Assembly: GCA_963810755.1 (NCBI GenBank)
Contig: CAWEOP010000009.1
Span: 558,001 to 622,000 of the forward strand
DNA: 64,000 nt
Direction of reading: 5' to 3'
Source: FEN-1219 sp963810755
Lineage (GTDB): Bacteria; Pseudomonadota; Gammaproteobacteria; Steroidobacterales; Rariloculaceae
Of the stretch, positions 19,738 through 27,573 are shown piece after piece. Position 1 is the stretch's first letter; every line of letters starts with the position of its first letter. Both the position numbers and the translations under genes were made by a program. Under the pieces are notes generated by a model. The model did no database searches and was not told the origin of the DNA. It was given only the letters and a program-made list of their open reading frames with translations.

Positions 19738-20462
19738 GCGTCGCTTCTTTCCACCGGCACGCCGATCACGTAACCCTCGCCGTACACGGTCTTGATGATC
19801 TGCGGCGAGCGCGCATCCTCGCGCAGCGTTTGCCGCAGCCGGCTCACGCGCACGTCGATGCTGCGGTCGAACGGATCGAGATCACGGCCGCGCATGAGCT
19901 CCATCAGCTGCGCACGAGTGAGAAGCCGCGGCGAATTCGCGAGCAAGATCGCGAGCAGGCGAAACTCGGCGCCGCCGAGCGCGACGCTCTCGCCTTCTGA
20001 GCTCGTGAGCGTGCGCGCCGTGGTATCGAGCTTCCAGCCGGCGAACGCGTAGGCGCGCACCTCGTTCGGGTCCGCGAGCCGCGGCGTCGATTGCGTGCGA
20101 CGTAGCACCGCGCGGATGCGGCCGAGCAGCTCGCGCGGGCTGAACGGTTTCGCCAGGTAGTCGTCGGCGCCGACTTCGAGACCCACGACGCGATCCACTT
20201 CCTCGCCGAGTGCCGTGAGCATGATGATCGGAATGTCGGAGGTCGTGCGCAACTCGCGGCAAATCGCGAGGCCGCTTTCGTGCGGCAGCATCAGGTCGAG
20301 CACGATGAGGTCGAACTTACCGCGTTCGAGCGCGCGCCGCGTCTCTTGGCCGTCGCCGACCGCAGTCGCCTGAAAACCGTTCCTCTCGAGGTAGTCACGC
20401 AGCAAGCTGCGGATCTCGCGATCGTCGTCGACGATGAGAATGTGGGAGGTGGTGTCCGTCAT
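19734..20462 (-). CDS. OmpR-family response regulator
   Basis: Receiver domain 1-120 with acidic pocket Asp12-14, phosphoacceptor Asp56 in FDLIVLDLMLP, Thr in IIMLTALG and Lys in YLAKPFSPREL. The C-terminal winged helix (GGAEFRLLAILLANSPRLLTR, RSIDVRVSRLRQTL, IKTVYGEGYV) binds direct repeats in relatives such as OmpR and CpxR. The start at 20462 gives MTDTTSHILIVDDD; the longer frame upstream lacks family resemblance. Its own promoter at 20559-20605 carries the same repeats as the two target operons, so autoregulation is likely. Confidence 0.93.
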   Translation of the reverse strand: MTDTTSHILIVDDDREIRSLLRDYLERNGFQATAVGDGQETRRALERGKFDLIVLDLMLPHESGLAICRELRTTSDIPIIMLTALGEEVDRVVGLEVGADDYLAKPFSPRELLGRIRAVLRRTQSTPRLADPNEVRAYAFAGWKLDTTARTLTSSEGESVALGGAEFRLLAILLANSPRLLTRAQLMELMRGRDLDPFDRSIDVRVSRLRQTLREDARSPQIIKTVYGEGYVIGVPVERSDA

Positions 20463-20558
20463 GGAGTGCAGTCCGGCTCTAGCGAACGGCGGCGCGGCGG
20501 CGGCGATGCGAAGCAACGTCGTAACCTCGAATGATCTTTCACGCCTATCCTGCAAATC

Positions 20559-20605
20559 ACTATAGAGCCTCGGGCCCCAGGCGGTTGTAACGAAATGTTA
20601 CTCCG
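20559..20605 (-). promoter_or_regulatory. Operator repeats plus -10 upstream of the two-component operon (site 3)
   Basis: Coordinates 20586-20605 read TGTAACGAAA, TGTTACTCCG: two direct repeats with a 10-nt period. On the minus strand TATAGT (20564-20559) lies exactly 21 nt downstream, the same spacing as at sites 1 and 2. The leader to the regulator start at 20462 would be ~90 nt. The repeats also lie 51 nt before the divergent NHL gene and could affect it. Confidence 0.7.
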
Positions 20606-20656
20606 AGCCGCGCCGCGGCTTGCGCGCGCGCGGCGCGTCGCGCAGACTCGTTCGCC

Positions 20657-21643
20657 ATGCTGCCGATCCCGCGTTTCGCACTGCTCGCCTACGCCGCATG
20701 CGCGGCCGGCGCCGGCGCGCAACCAAACCCGTACCGCACGGTCGACGCGTGGCTCGTGGCGCCTGCGGGCCGCACGATCGGCTCCGTCAGCGGCGTCGAC
20801 ACCGCCGCGGACGGAACGCTGTGGATCGCCGAGCGCTGCGCCGCGAACGATTGCTCGATGAACACCGACCTCGCACCGATCCTGCACGCTGATGGGTCGG
20901 GCAAAATCATCGGCAGCTTCGGCACGGGCCGCTTCGCATTTCCGCACGGAGTGTACGTAGACGCCGAGGGCAACGTCTGGGTGACGGACGCGCGCGCGGG
21001 CAACGGCCGCGGCCACCAGGTTACGAAATTCGGCGCGGACGGCAAAGTGCTGCTGACGCTCGGCGAAGCCGGCGTCGCAGGCCGCGACACCGCGCACTTC
21101 GACGGTCCGACCGACGTCGTGGTCGCACCGAGCGGCGACGTGTTCGTGAGCGACGGCCACGAGGACGCGTCGAACAACCGGATCCTCAAATTCACACGTG
21201 ACGGAAAGTTCGTCAAGCAATGGGGCGGCACGGGCTCTGCACCCGGCCAGTTCCTCGTGCCGCATGCGCTCGCGCTCGATTCGCGGGGCCGATTGTTCGT
21301 CGCGGACCGCGATAACAACCGCATCCAAGTCTTCGATCAGGACGGCAAGTTCCTCGAGGCGTGGACGCAGTTCGGCAGGCCGAGCGGCCTTTACATCGCG
21401 AAAGACGACTCCTTATATGTATCCGACAACCAGTCGAACACCGAGCGCCATCCGGGTTGGCCGCGCGGCATCCGCGTGGGCAACGCTCGCGACGGCAAAG
21501 TGACGGCGTTCATTCCGGATCCCGAGTTCGATCCCGCACGCGCGCAAGAGACCGGCGCGCACGGGCTCGCGGCCGACGCCGCGGGCAACGTTTACGGCGC
21601 GGAAGTGTATTCGCTGAGCGTGAAGAAATACGTGCGGAAGTGA
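20657..21643 (+). CDS. Exported NHL-repeat beta-propeller protein
   Basis: 328 residues with signal peptide MLPIPRFALLAYAACAAGAGAQ. Repeats of the NHL type are clear: FPHGVYVDAEGNVWVTDAR, PTDVVVAPSGDVFVSDGH, VPHALALDSRGRLFVADRDNNRIQVF, AHGLAADAAGNVYGAE. A six-bladed propeller is expected. Close relatives include the peptidyl-amidoglycolate-lyase-like group, but catalytic activity cannot be assumed. Divergent from the two-component operon; the operator at 20586-20605 lies just upstream. Confidence 0.8.
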   Translation: MLPIPRFALLAYAACAAGAGAQPNPYRTVDAWLVAPAGRTIGSVSGVDTAADGTLWIAERCAANDCSMNTDLAPILHADGSGKIIGSFGTGRFAFPHGVYVDAEGNVWVTDARAGNGRGHQVTKFGADGKVLLTLGEAGVAGRDTAHFDGPTDVVVAPSGDVFVSDGHEDASNNRILKFTRDGKFVKQWGGTGSAPGQFLVPHALALDSRGRLFVADRDNNRIQVFDQDGKFLEAWTQFGRPSGLYIAKDDSLYVSDNQSNTERHPGWPRGIRVGNARDGKVTAFIPDPEFDPARAQETGAHGLAADAAGNVYGAEVYSLSVKKYVRK

Positions 21644-21683
21644 CGCGCGCGTCTCGGCGGCACGGCTAGTCTCGCGAGCCGCT

Positions 21684-22349
21684 TCAGCCCATCTTGCGCT
21701 GCGCGGCCGCGAGCAACGTGCGGATCTCGGCGCGGCGGCCCTCTTCGAAGATCGGCCGGTCCTTTAGCGGCGGTGAGTCGAGCGCGTGCTTGAGATAGGC
21801 GGCAGCCTTCGCGTACTCGCCCTTGTCCAGCAAGAACTCGCCGTAGAAGAAGTTGTTGTCGATGTTGTTCGCATCGACGGCCAGGGCTTTGTTGAAATAC
21901 TCGGCCGCGAGCTCATCGTCGCCGAAACCGATGATCCCGCCGGGAACCTTCGAGTACAGCGCCCCGAGCGACACGTAGACGCCTCCATCAAGCGCAGTCG
22001 GGTCCATCTTCTCCGCGCGCAGCAGCGCGTCGCGCGCAGCTTTCGCGTATTTCATCGCGCTTAGCTGGCTCACTTCGCCGGCGTAGTCGCTCAGGATGAT
22101 GCCTTCCCATGCGACCGCTTCCACTCGCTGCGGGTTCGCGGCGCTGAGCTTCGTGGCGTGGTCCACCACGGATTCGAACGCGGCGGCGCGCGCATGCTTG
22201 TCCTGCGGCTTGTACGCTGCGGACGCCCACTCCTCTCGCAGGGCGGCGAGGTCGCTGTCGAACGAATTGGCGGCGGCATGCGCGGCACAGGTGCCGGCGA
22301 TGACCAACACTGCGGCGAGCAGATTCGATAACGCTTTACTGAATTTCAT
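21684..22349 (-). CDS. Exported TPR-containing protein
   Basis: Signal peptide MKFSKALSNLLAAVLVIAGTCAAHA. The rest is alpha-helical with TPR-like units (GGVYVSLGALYSKVPGGIIGFGDDEL, YFNKALAVDANNIDNNFFYGEFLLDKGEY, AAAYLKHALDSPP). Start 22349 is preferred to 22355 because AGGAG then lies 9 nt upstream. No catalytic motif. Resembles TRAP-associated (TatT-like) periplasmic TPR proteins, but the link is loose. It follows the biosynthetic cluster SDR by 12 nt and could be its last gene. Confidence 0.7.
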   Translation of the reverse strand: MKFSKALSNLLAAVLVIAGTCAAHAAANSFDSDLAALREEWASAAYKPQDKHARAAAFESVVDHATKLSAANPQRVEAVAWEGIILSDYAGEVSQLSAMKYAKAARDALLRAEKMDPTALDGGVYVSLGALYSKVPGGIIGFGDDELAAEYFNKALAVDANNIDNNFFYGEFLLDKGEYAKAAAYLKHALDSPPLKDRPIFEEGRRAEIRTLLAAAQRKMG

Positions 22350-22361
22350 GATCATGGACTC

Positions 22362-23255
22362 CTAAGTATTCATTGACACGGGCAGAGCGGGAGACGCGAC
22401 GGCGTCGCGCGCCGGCGCGGCGCGGTCCGTTGCTGCGGCGCTGCCCGTAACCGCTGCATCGTCGCGAGCCGTCGCGTAGCGCCGGATCACGGCGAGCTGC
22501 TTGCGCAGGGACCGGTCGACGAGCCCCGGCAACACGCCGTTGAGCCTTGCGAACAACCGCTCCGGCACTCCGAGGAACGTCTCGCTGCGCTCACGGCGCA
22601 GCGCGTCGACGATCGCAGCCGCCACTTCCTGCGGGGAGTCCATACCGACCCCGAGCTCCTCGTTCATGTCGCGGATGCGGCTCGTTGCGAGCGCGGTTTT
22701 CGTCGCGCGCGGGGCCACGTAGTGGACGCGTATCGGTGTGTCTGCGAGCTCGCGGCGCAGCGCCTCCGAGAAGCCGCGCAGCGCAAATTTGCTCGCGGAG
22801 TAGGTGCAGAATCCCGGGAAGCCGATCGATCCGAAGGTCGAGCCGACGTTGACGATGTGGGCGTGCGCGCGCTGCGCGAGCAGCGGCATTAGTGCGTGGC
22901 AAAGCAGCATCGGCACGACGGCATTGATCAGCATCGTCTTGCCGATCTCCGCACCCGGCTGCGACGCGAGCAGGCCGAACGGATTGACACCGGCCGCGTT
23001 GATCAGCACGTCGACTTCGAGGTCCCGCGCGTGCGCGACGAGCTCCGCGCGCCCCGAATCGGTCGCTACGTCCGCGACGACGGCCGCCGCGCGTGCGCCG
23101 GCGGTCGTGAGCTCGGCCGCGAGGCGATCGAGAGGCTCCTGACGCATATCGGTGAGCAGCAGCGACGCTCCTGCCCGTGCCAAGCGTTTCGCGATCGCGG
23201 AGCCGATGCCGCCCGCGGCGCCGGTGACGAGCACCCGGGAGGATTCGAGCTTCAT
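22362..23255 (-). CDS. SDR family oxidoreductase of the di-iron oxidase cluster
   Basis: Classical SDR: cofactor motif TGAAGGIG near residue 12, NAAG, and catalytic Tyr/Lys in YSASK, followed by FALRGFSEALRRELADTPIRVHYVAPRATKT. The C-terminal ~55 residues are Ala-rich and atypical. NAD(P)-dependent reduction or oxidation of an alcohol/ketone is expected. The start overlaps the stop of the di-iron oxidase gene by 4 nt, so the two are translationally coupled and probably work on the same pathway. Confidence 0.88.
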   Translation of the reverse strand: MKLESSRVLVTGAAGGIGSAIAKRLARAGASLLLTDMRQEPLDRLAAELTTAGARAAAVVADVATDSGRAELVAHARDLEVDVLINAAGVNPFGLLASQPGAEIGKTMLINAVVPMLLCHALMPLLAQRAHAHIVNVGSTFGSIGFPGFCTYSASKFALRGFSEALRRELADTPIRVHYVAPRATKTALATSRIRDMNEELGVGMDSPQEVAAAIVDALRRERSETFLGVPERLFARLNGVLPGLVDRSLRKQLAVIRRYATARDDAAVTGSAAATDRAAPARDAVASPALPVSMNT

Positions 23256-23941
23256 GCCGCGGCCCGCTTCTGCTTGGAATCCTCGGCTCCGGCAGCGCGC
23301 GGGAGGCCTCTGAACACATCGCCGTACAGCCGGTACATCACACGCGCGCAGTGCAGGACCGCCCCGCGGTCCGTGTCGGTCTCGAAACGGTTGACGAGGC
23401 CCGCGAAGTTCTCGAGGTGGCTTGCGTCCAAGCTACCGTGCGACAGCAGGTAGCTGAACGCCCCCCGCGAGAGCTCGAGCTGCCGCATGATGATCTCGGC
23501 GGCGCGCGTCGCGAGCGCCACGCTCGTGCCCTCGAGGACGAACACCATGCCAAGAAATCCGGCCGCGTTGCCGCGTTGCACGGTGTCGTATGCGTAGCTC
23601 ACCATGAGCTCCGTCGCGAGCGAAGGGCCGAGCCGCTCGGGCAGCTCGCGCTCGAAGCCGGCGGCTTCGAGATCGTTGAGTATCCATTGCTCATGGCCAA
23701 GCTCGTCGCCGATGTATTCGGCGATCCCCTCGCGAAGCCACTCGAGCCGTGGCGGCAGCCGGCTGCCGCATGCCATGAGCAGCGGTACCGTGTGCTTGAC
23801 GTGGTGATACGCCTCGGTGAGGAATGCGCCGTAACTCGCGAGGCTCACGCGGCCCTCGAGACAGTCGCCGATCACCGGCGCCGACAGAAGTGAGTTGCGC
23901 TCCGTTTCGGTTTGTTTCTGCAATTCGTCGAAAAAAGTCAC
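23252..23941 (-). CDS. Heme-oxygenase-like di-iron oxidase (HDO/TenA-like fold), predicted
   Basis: 229 residues from a GTG at 23941 with GGAGG 5 nt upstream; the longer frame overlaps the previous gene and is rejected. All-helical, TenA-like. It carries the ligand pattern of HDO enzymes: Glu43 and His50 (E-x6-H in EAYHHVKH), Glu137 (VFVLEGTS), and His168-Asp172-His175 (H-x3-D-x2-H in SHGSLDASH). That order matches CADD-type enzymes, and family members such as UndA and SznF use two irons and O2 to oxidise fatty acids or amines. A DELGHE segment (79-84) could add ligands. Context with an AMP-ligase and SDR suggests oxidation of an activated acid. Substrate unknown. Confidence 0.8.
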   Translation of the reverse strand: MTFFDELQKQTETERNSLLSAPVIGDCLEGRVSLASYGAFLTEAYHHVKHTVPLLMACGSRLPPRLEWLREGIAEYIGDELGHEQWILNDLEAAGFERELPERLGPSLATELMVSYAYDTVQRGNAAGFLGMVFVLEGTSVALATRAAEIIMRQLELSRGAFSYLLSHGSLDASHLENFAGLVNRFETDTDRGAVLHCARVMYRLYGDVFRGLPRAAGAEDSKQKRAAA

Positions 23942-23957
23942 TGCATCCTCCGGGCGT

Positions 23958-25451
23958 CTAAATCGCGATGCTGTCGCAGTAGCACGCGTCAACTTGAGCT
24001 CGATAGCGGCTCCAAACGGCCGCGCGCCGATTGCGGCCGTTCGGCGTGAGCAAGCCGTTCGCGGGTGTAAAGGGCTCTTCCGCACGGACCCAGTCGTGAA
24101 CACGCGCATAGTCGGGCAACCCGGAGTTGACGGCGTCGAGCGCCGCCTGGATCTCGCGCGCCGCGACGTTAGCGCCGCTTGGGACTACCACCGCCACGTT
24201 CCACGGCCGCGCCTCGCCAAACAGCGCGGCCTGCGCGATCGGCGGCGCGCGCGTGAGCTCGGCCTCGACCCAGTCTGGCGACACGTTGCGGCCGAAAGAC
24301 GTGATGAAGATGTTCTTGCGCCGGCCCGTGACGTACAGGAAGCCGTCGGCATCGACGCGGCCGACGTCGCCGGTTGCGACCTCCTCGACGGCATCGCGGT
24401 CGCCGACGTAGCGGCTCAACGCCGCACCCGAGACGCAAATCTCCGAGCGCTCGTCGATGCGCACCGAAGCGTGGGGCAGCACACGGCCGACGCTCCCTGC
24501 GCGCCGCGCAGCGGGCGTGTTCAGCGCGACGACGGACGCGCACTCGGTGAGCCCGTAGCCCTCGTAGACTGGCAGGCCCAAACGCTCAGCGCGCTCGAGC
24601 AGCGACGCAGGCACCCGCGCGCCGCCGACGGCGGCGAAACGCAGCGAATCCGGCCGCGGCGCGCCCGCCTCGATGGCCGCGACGAGCGCCGCGAGAGTCT
24701 GCGGAAGGAGAATGATGCTGTGCGGCCGGTGCGCGGCAATGCACTCGACGAAACGGCGCACGTCGAGACCGGTCGACCCCGCGAGCCCGATTTCGCGCAT
24801 GCCGGGCACCGCGATCTCCGCGCCGTTGCGCAGCGGCGCGTACACGCCTGCGATGTTCTCGAGCAGCGTCGCGAGCGGCAGCAAGCACAAGTGCTTGGCG
24901 AGCTCGAGCTCAGCCGTCGCAGCCCACAGCGACTGCGCGACGCTGTCCATGGCGGGCTGGGATAGGCACACGCCCTTCGGACTCCCGGTGGTGCCCGACG
25001 TGTAGCTCACCTTCGCAGTCGCGAGCGGTAGGCGCGGCCCTGCGCGCTCCAGCGGGAGCTTCGACAGAAACAATTCGCTCGTCACGCCGAGCGTCGCTTC
25101 GGATTCGCCGCAGATGCGGAAGAGCTGCCGCGAGAACGCGCCGTCGGCGAGCACGCCGTCCGCGCCGCTGTCGCGCAGCGCATGACGAGTCTGTTCCGGC
25201 GAAAAGTATGGAGGAAGCGGCACGAGCACGATCCCGGCAATCTGCGCGGCGAGGTCCGCTGCAATCCACGCCAAGTGATTGTCGGCTGCGAGCGCGAGCA
25301 CTCTAGCTCCTTCACGCTCAAGCGTCCGCGCGATCGCAACGGCGTTGTCGTGGAGCTGGCGATAAGTCCAAGCCGTGCCCCCGCTGCGGACCGCAACTCG
25401 TGCGGGCACGTGCGATGCGTAATAGTCGACGATCTCGATCGTGCTTCTCAT
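23958..25451 (-). CDS. AMP-dependent synthetase/ligase (acyl-CoA synthetase-like)
   Basis: 497 residues from the ATG at 25451. Adenylate-forming enzyme signatures: YTSGTTGSPKG, GYGLTECASVVALN, TGDVGRVD and GRRKNIFITSFGRNVSPDWVE. Slightly short for the class, but the C-terminal subdomain is present (AAREIQAALDAVN, EEPFTPANGLLTPNGR with the late Lys position replaced or shifted, so thioester formation is uncertain). Activates a carboxylic acid as acyl-AMP, perhaps then CoA. The start overlaps the methyltransferase-like gene by ATGA; 16 nt separate its stop from the di-iron oxidase start. Confidence 0.9.
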   Translation of the reverse strand: MRSTIEIVDYYASHVPARVAVRSGGTAWTYRQLHDNAVAIARTLEREGARVLALAADNHLAWIAADLAAQIAGIVLVPLPPYFSPEQTRHALRDSGADGVLADGAFSRQLFRICGESEATLGVTSELFLSKLPLERAGPRLPLATAKVSYTSGTTGSPKGVCLSQPAMDSVAQSLWAATAELELAKHLCLLPLATLLENIAGVYAPLRNGAEIAVPGMREIGLAGSTGLDVRRFVECIAAHRPHSIILLPQTLAALVAAIEAGAPRPDSLRFAAVGGARVPASLLERAERLGLPVYEGYGLTECASVVALNTPAARRAGSVGRVLPHASVRIDERSEICVSGAALSRYVGDRDAVEEVATGDVGRVDADGFLYVTGRRKNIFITSFGRNVSPDWVEAELTRAPPIAQAALFGEARPWNVAVVVPSGANVAAREIQAALDAVNSGLPDYARVHDWVRAEEPFTPANGLLTPNGRNRRAAVWSRYRAQVDACYCDSIAI

Positions 25452-26008
25452 GCCGGCTCTCCTTGCCGTTCTCGCCGGCGCCGCGCCCCGAACGTCGGGA
25501 ACCAACGCGGCACGCGCGCGCAATAGTCTTCGTATGCCGGACCGAAACGCCGGCGCAAACCAGGCTCCTCGGACACGCGGATGTAGACGGCGTTGACGAG
25601 CGCGAACACCGCGAACCAGCCGAGCAGTGGAAGCGACCGAAACAGCGCCGCTTCGCCCAGCAACACGAGGAACAAGCCCGCCTTCATCGGATTGCGTGCG
25701 TGGCGATAGGCGCCCTCCGTCACGATGCGGCGCGTGGGGTCCCAGGGCGCGAGAGTGCCGTGTCCCACTCGGACGAACAGCGCTATCGCGTGCGCGACGA
25801 GCGCGAACCCGCCGGCTAGCAGCGCGCCGCCGAGGACGGACGCCGCGGCGCCCGAAACCGTCGGCGGGTGCAACGCTGCTCCTCGCCCGGTCAAGGCGAG
25901 CAACGCTGTTGGAATCACAACGCTGTTCATGAACGGGAGCGCTGCGATCGCACGCACGTGGCGCCAGGCAGTCGCACGCTGCGATGCGCTTTCGTAGCAG
26001 CGCGTCAT
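25448..26008 (-). CDS. Isoprenylcysteine carboxyl methyltransferase-family membrane protein
   Basis: 186 residues with about four or five membrane segments (VIPTALLALTG, SVLGGALLAGGFALVAHAIALF, GLFLVLLGEAALFRSLPLLGWFAVFALVN). The C-terminal signature of the ICMT/PEMT-like family is present: GAYRHARNPMKAG and EEPGLRRRFGPAYEDYCARVPRWFP. Bacterial members are mostly uncharacterised and may methylate small lipids or acids with SAM. Overlaps both neighbours by 4 nt (26005-26008 and 25448-25451), so it is firmly within the cluster. Confidence 0.82.
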   Translation of the reverse strand: MTRCYESASQRATAWRHVRAIAALPFMNSVVIPTALLALTGRGAALHPPTVSGAAASVLGGALLAGGFALVAHAIALFVRVGHGTLAPWDPTRRIVTEGAYRHARNPMKAGLFLVLLGEAALFRSLPLLGWFAVFALVNAVYIRVSEEPGLRRRFGPAYEDYCARVPRWFPTFGARRRRERQGEPA

Positions 26009-26655
26009 CGCAGCTTCCCCAACTGCAGCGCCGCCGCGCCCTCACGCAACCGGCCGACCATTACTTCCGGGTTGTGATCGTAGTAACTGCCCCAGTCCTC
26101 GCGACCCTCGCCGAGCAGTTCTTGGTCGGCGCGGCACAGCACGGTTGGCGCAAGATTCATGCGTCGAAAAACGTTCTTGACGGTATCGGCCCCCGTGAAC
26201 ACGACCCAGGAAAAACCCGCCTCGAGCAGGAACGGAATCAGCGCCTCGACCATTTCGAGGGCTGCGCGCGGCCCGCAGCACGCGAGGCTCCCGATCTCGA
26301 CGACGTCGCCGCGAGCGACCGCGACGCCGGTCCGCCGCGCGATGGACTGTTCGATAGGTTCGCGCGTGTACGTCTCGAGAAATAGCGGCTCGTCGGCGGC
26401 GTAGCGACACCCGACGACGGCATGAACGCGGTCGACGCGATCGTGCAAGGCCAGGAGCAGCGGCATGAAGTGTTTGACGCGAGCGTTGAAATACAGAAAG
26501 AACTCGTCGCGAACGAATTCCTCGAGGTCGCACCGGCGCGGCGAATCGTGCGCGTGAGCGACTAGGCGCTTGCGTTCCGCTGCCCGCCGCGGCACGGCGC
26601 GCGCGCTGCGTGGTGGCGTCGCCGAATCGACGGGTTCCGAAAGCTCTAGGTACAC
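26005..26655 (-). CDS. Thermostable hemolysin family protein
   Basis: 216 residues. Matches the thermostable hemolysin (T_hemolysin) family: FVRDEFFLYFNARVKHFMP early, VVGCRYAADEPLFLETYTREPIE, VEIGSLACCGPRAALEMVEAL, FSWVVFTGADTVKNVFRRMNLAP, and WGSYYDHNPEVMVG near the end. The fold resembles GNAT acyltransferases, so an acyl-transfer role is more plausible here than lysis. First gene of the five-gene run; the ~200 bp before it should hold the promoter, but none is clear. The same neighbours recur in other Gammaproteobacteria as far as I recall. Confidence 0.85.
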   Translation of the reverse strand: MYLELSEPVDSATPPRSARAVPRRAAERKRLVAHAHDSPRRCDLEEFVRDEFFLYFNARVKHFMPLLLALHDRVDRVHAVVGCRYAADEPLFLETYTREPIEQSIARRTGVAVARGDVVEIGSLACCGPRAALEMVEALIPFLLEAGFSWVVFTGADTVKNVFRRMNLAPTVLCRADQELLGEGREDWGSYYDHNPEVMVGRLREGAAALQLGKLR

Positions 26656-26823
26656 GTGACGCCTCCGTTGCGCTGCACGACGCCACGTTGGAAAGCGCCG
26701 GCACGAAGAAACTCGTTTCGCCGTTTTAGACGGAACGGCAAAACGAAAACGGTCGGAGGTTACGTCGGATTAAGAGAAGTTAATTCGGCACGGAGACCTG
26801 TCGGCGATCGGCGTCAGGCGAAA

Positions 26824-26843
26824 CGCAATGCGTTCGCATTGCG
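26824..26843 (-). terminator. Perfect 9-bp hairpin after the DUF2799 gene
   Basis: CGCAATGCG, loop TT, CGCATTGCG. Lies 10 nt past the minus-strand stop at 26854. On the minus strand it is followed only by TTT; on the plus strand there is TTTTT a few bases on. Could serve as a weak terminator. Confidence 0.4.
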
Positions 26844-26853
26844 AGACGTCTTT

Positions 26854-27495
26854 TTAGAAGCGCGAGGCGAGCGTCTGCTGGAACTCACGCAGCTCGCTCG
26901 CTTGCACGACGCGCTCGTCTTCGAGCGACTTCGTCTGGGCAGTGAGCTCGCCGTAACGCTTGCCGAGCTCCGCGGACCGCGACACCATCAATAGGCGCTG
27001 CTCCGTCGTCGTGTCGCCCGCGATCATCGACACGCCGATCTGCGTGAGCTCGCCGCGGATGGCCTCTTGCTCGCGGAAGTTGCTCGCGATCTGCGAGTCG
27101 ATGCGCTGCAGCGCCCACTCGAGATCGTGCAGGTGCCGGCCCGTGTTGTACTCGGCGACGAAGGCCGCCTCGAGATTCGCGGGGCAAACGCCTTGGTAGG
27201 TCGCACCGCTGTGTCCGACTTCGAAACCGTTACCGGATTTGCAGTAGGTCAGGACCCCATCCGCGTGACCCGCACGATACGCCTCGAGGTCCGGCGCCAC
27301 GCCGTGTTCCGCGCATTGCTTTCGGTAGTTGCCGATCGTCGCTTCGGATCGCCCGAGCGAGCCATCCTCGAAGCCGACGGTGCGCCAGTCCGACGTGAGG
27401 CACGCCTGTTCGCTCATGCCGGCGCAGCCGGCGAGCGCGAACATGACCCCGGCAGCGGCGAACGCTCTGGCGGAGCTGACGTTGATGGACAACAT
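26854..27495 (-). CDS. DUF2799 lipoprotein
   Basis: 213 residues. Lipoprotein signal ending MFALAGCAG. DUF2799 pattern: CLTSDWRTVGFEDGSLGRS, then YRKQCAEHGVAPDLEAYRAGHADGVLTYC and a further Cys in VCPANL. The C-terminal ~90 residues are predicted coiled coil (IASNFREQEAIRGELTQIG, LGKRYGELTAQTKSLEDE), longer than in the short family members. Function unknown. Divergent from the 2OG oxygenase gene, with 78 bp between them. Confidence 0.85.
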   Translation of the reverse strand: MLSINVSSARAFAAAGVMFALAGCAGMSEQACLTSDWRTVGFEDGSLGRSEATIGNYRKQCAEHGVAPDLEAYRAGHADGVLTYCKSGNGFEVGHSGATYQGVCPANLEAAFVAEYNTGRHLHDLEWALQRIDSQIASNFREQEAIRGELTQIGVSMIAGDTTTEQRLLMVSRSAELGKRYGELTAQTKSLEDERVVQASELREFQQTLASRF

Positions 27496-27573
27496 AATGA
27501 GTGCCCTCGGCTAGAATCGGCGCTCGCAGTATAGGAGCCGCGCCCGCCCGCGCCTGGGACGCGGATCACACGG

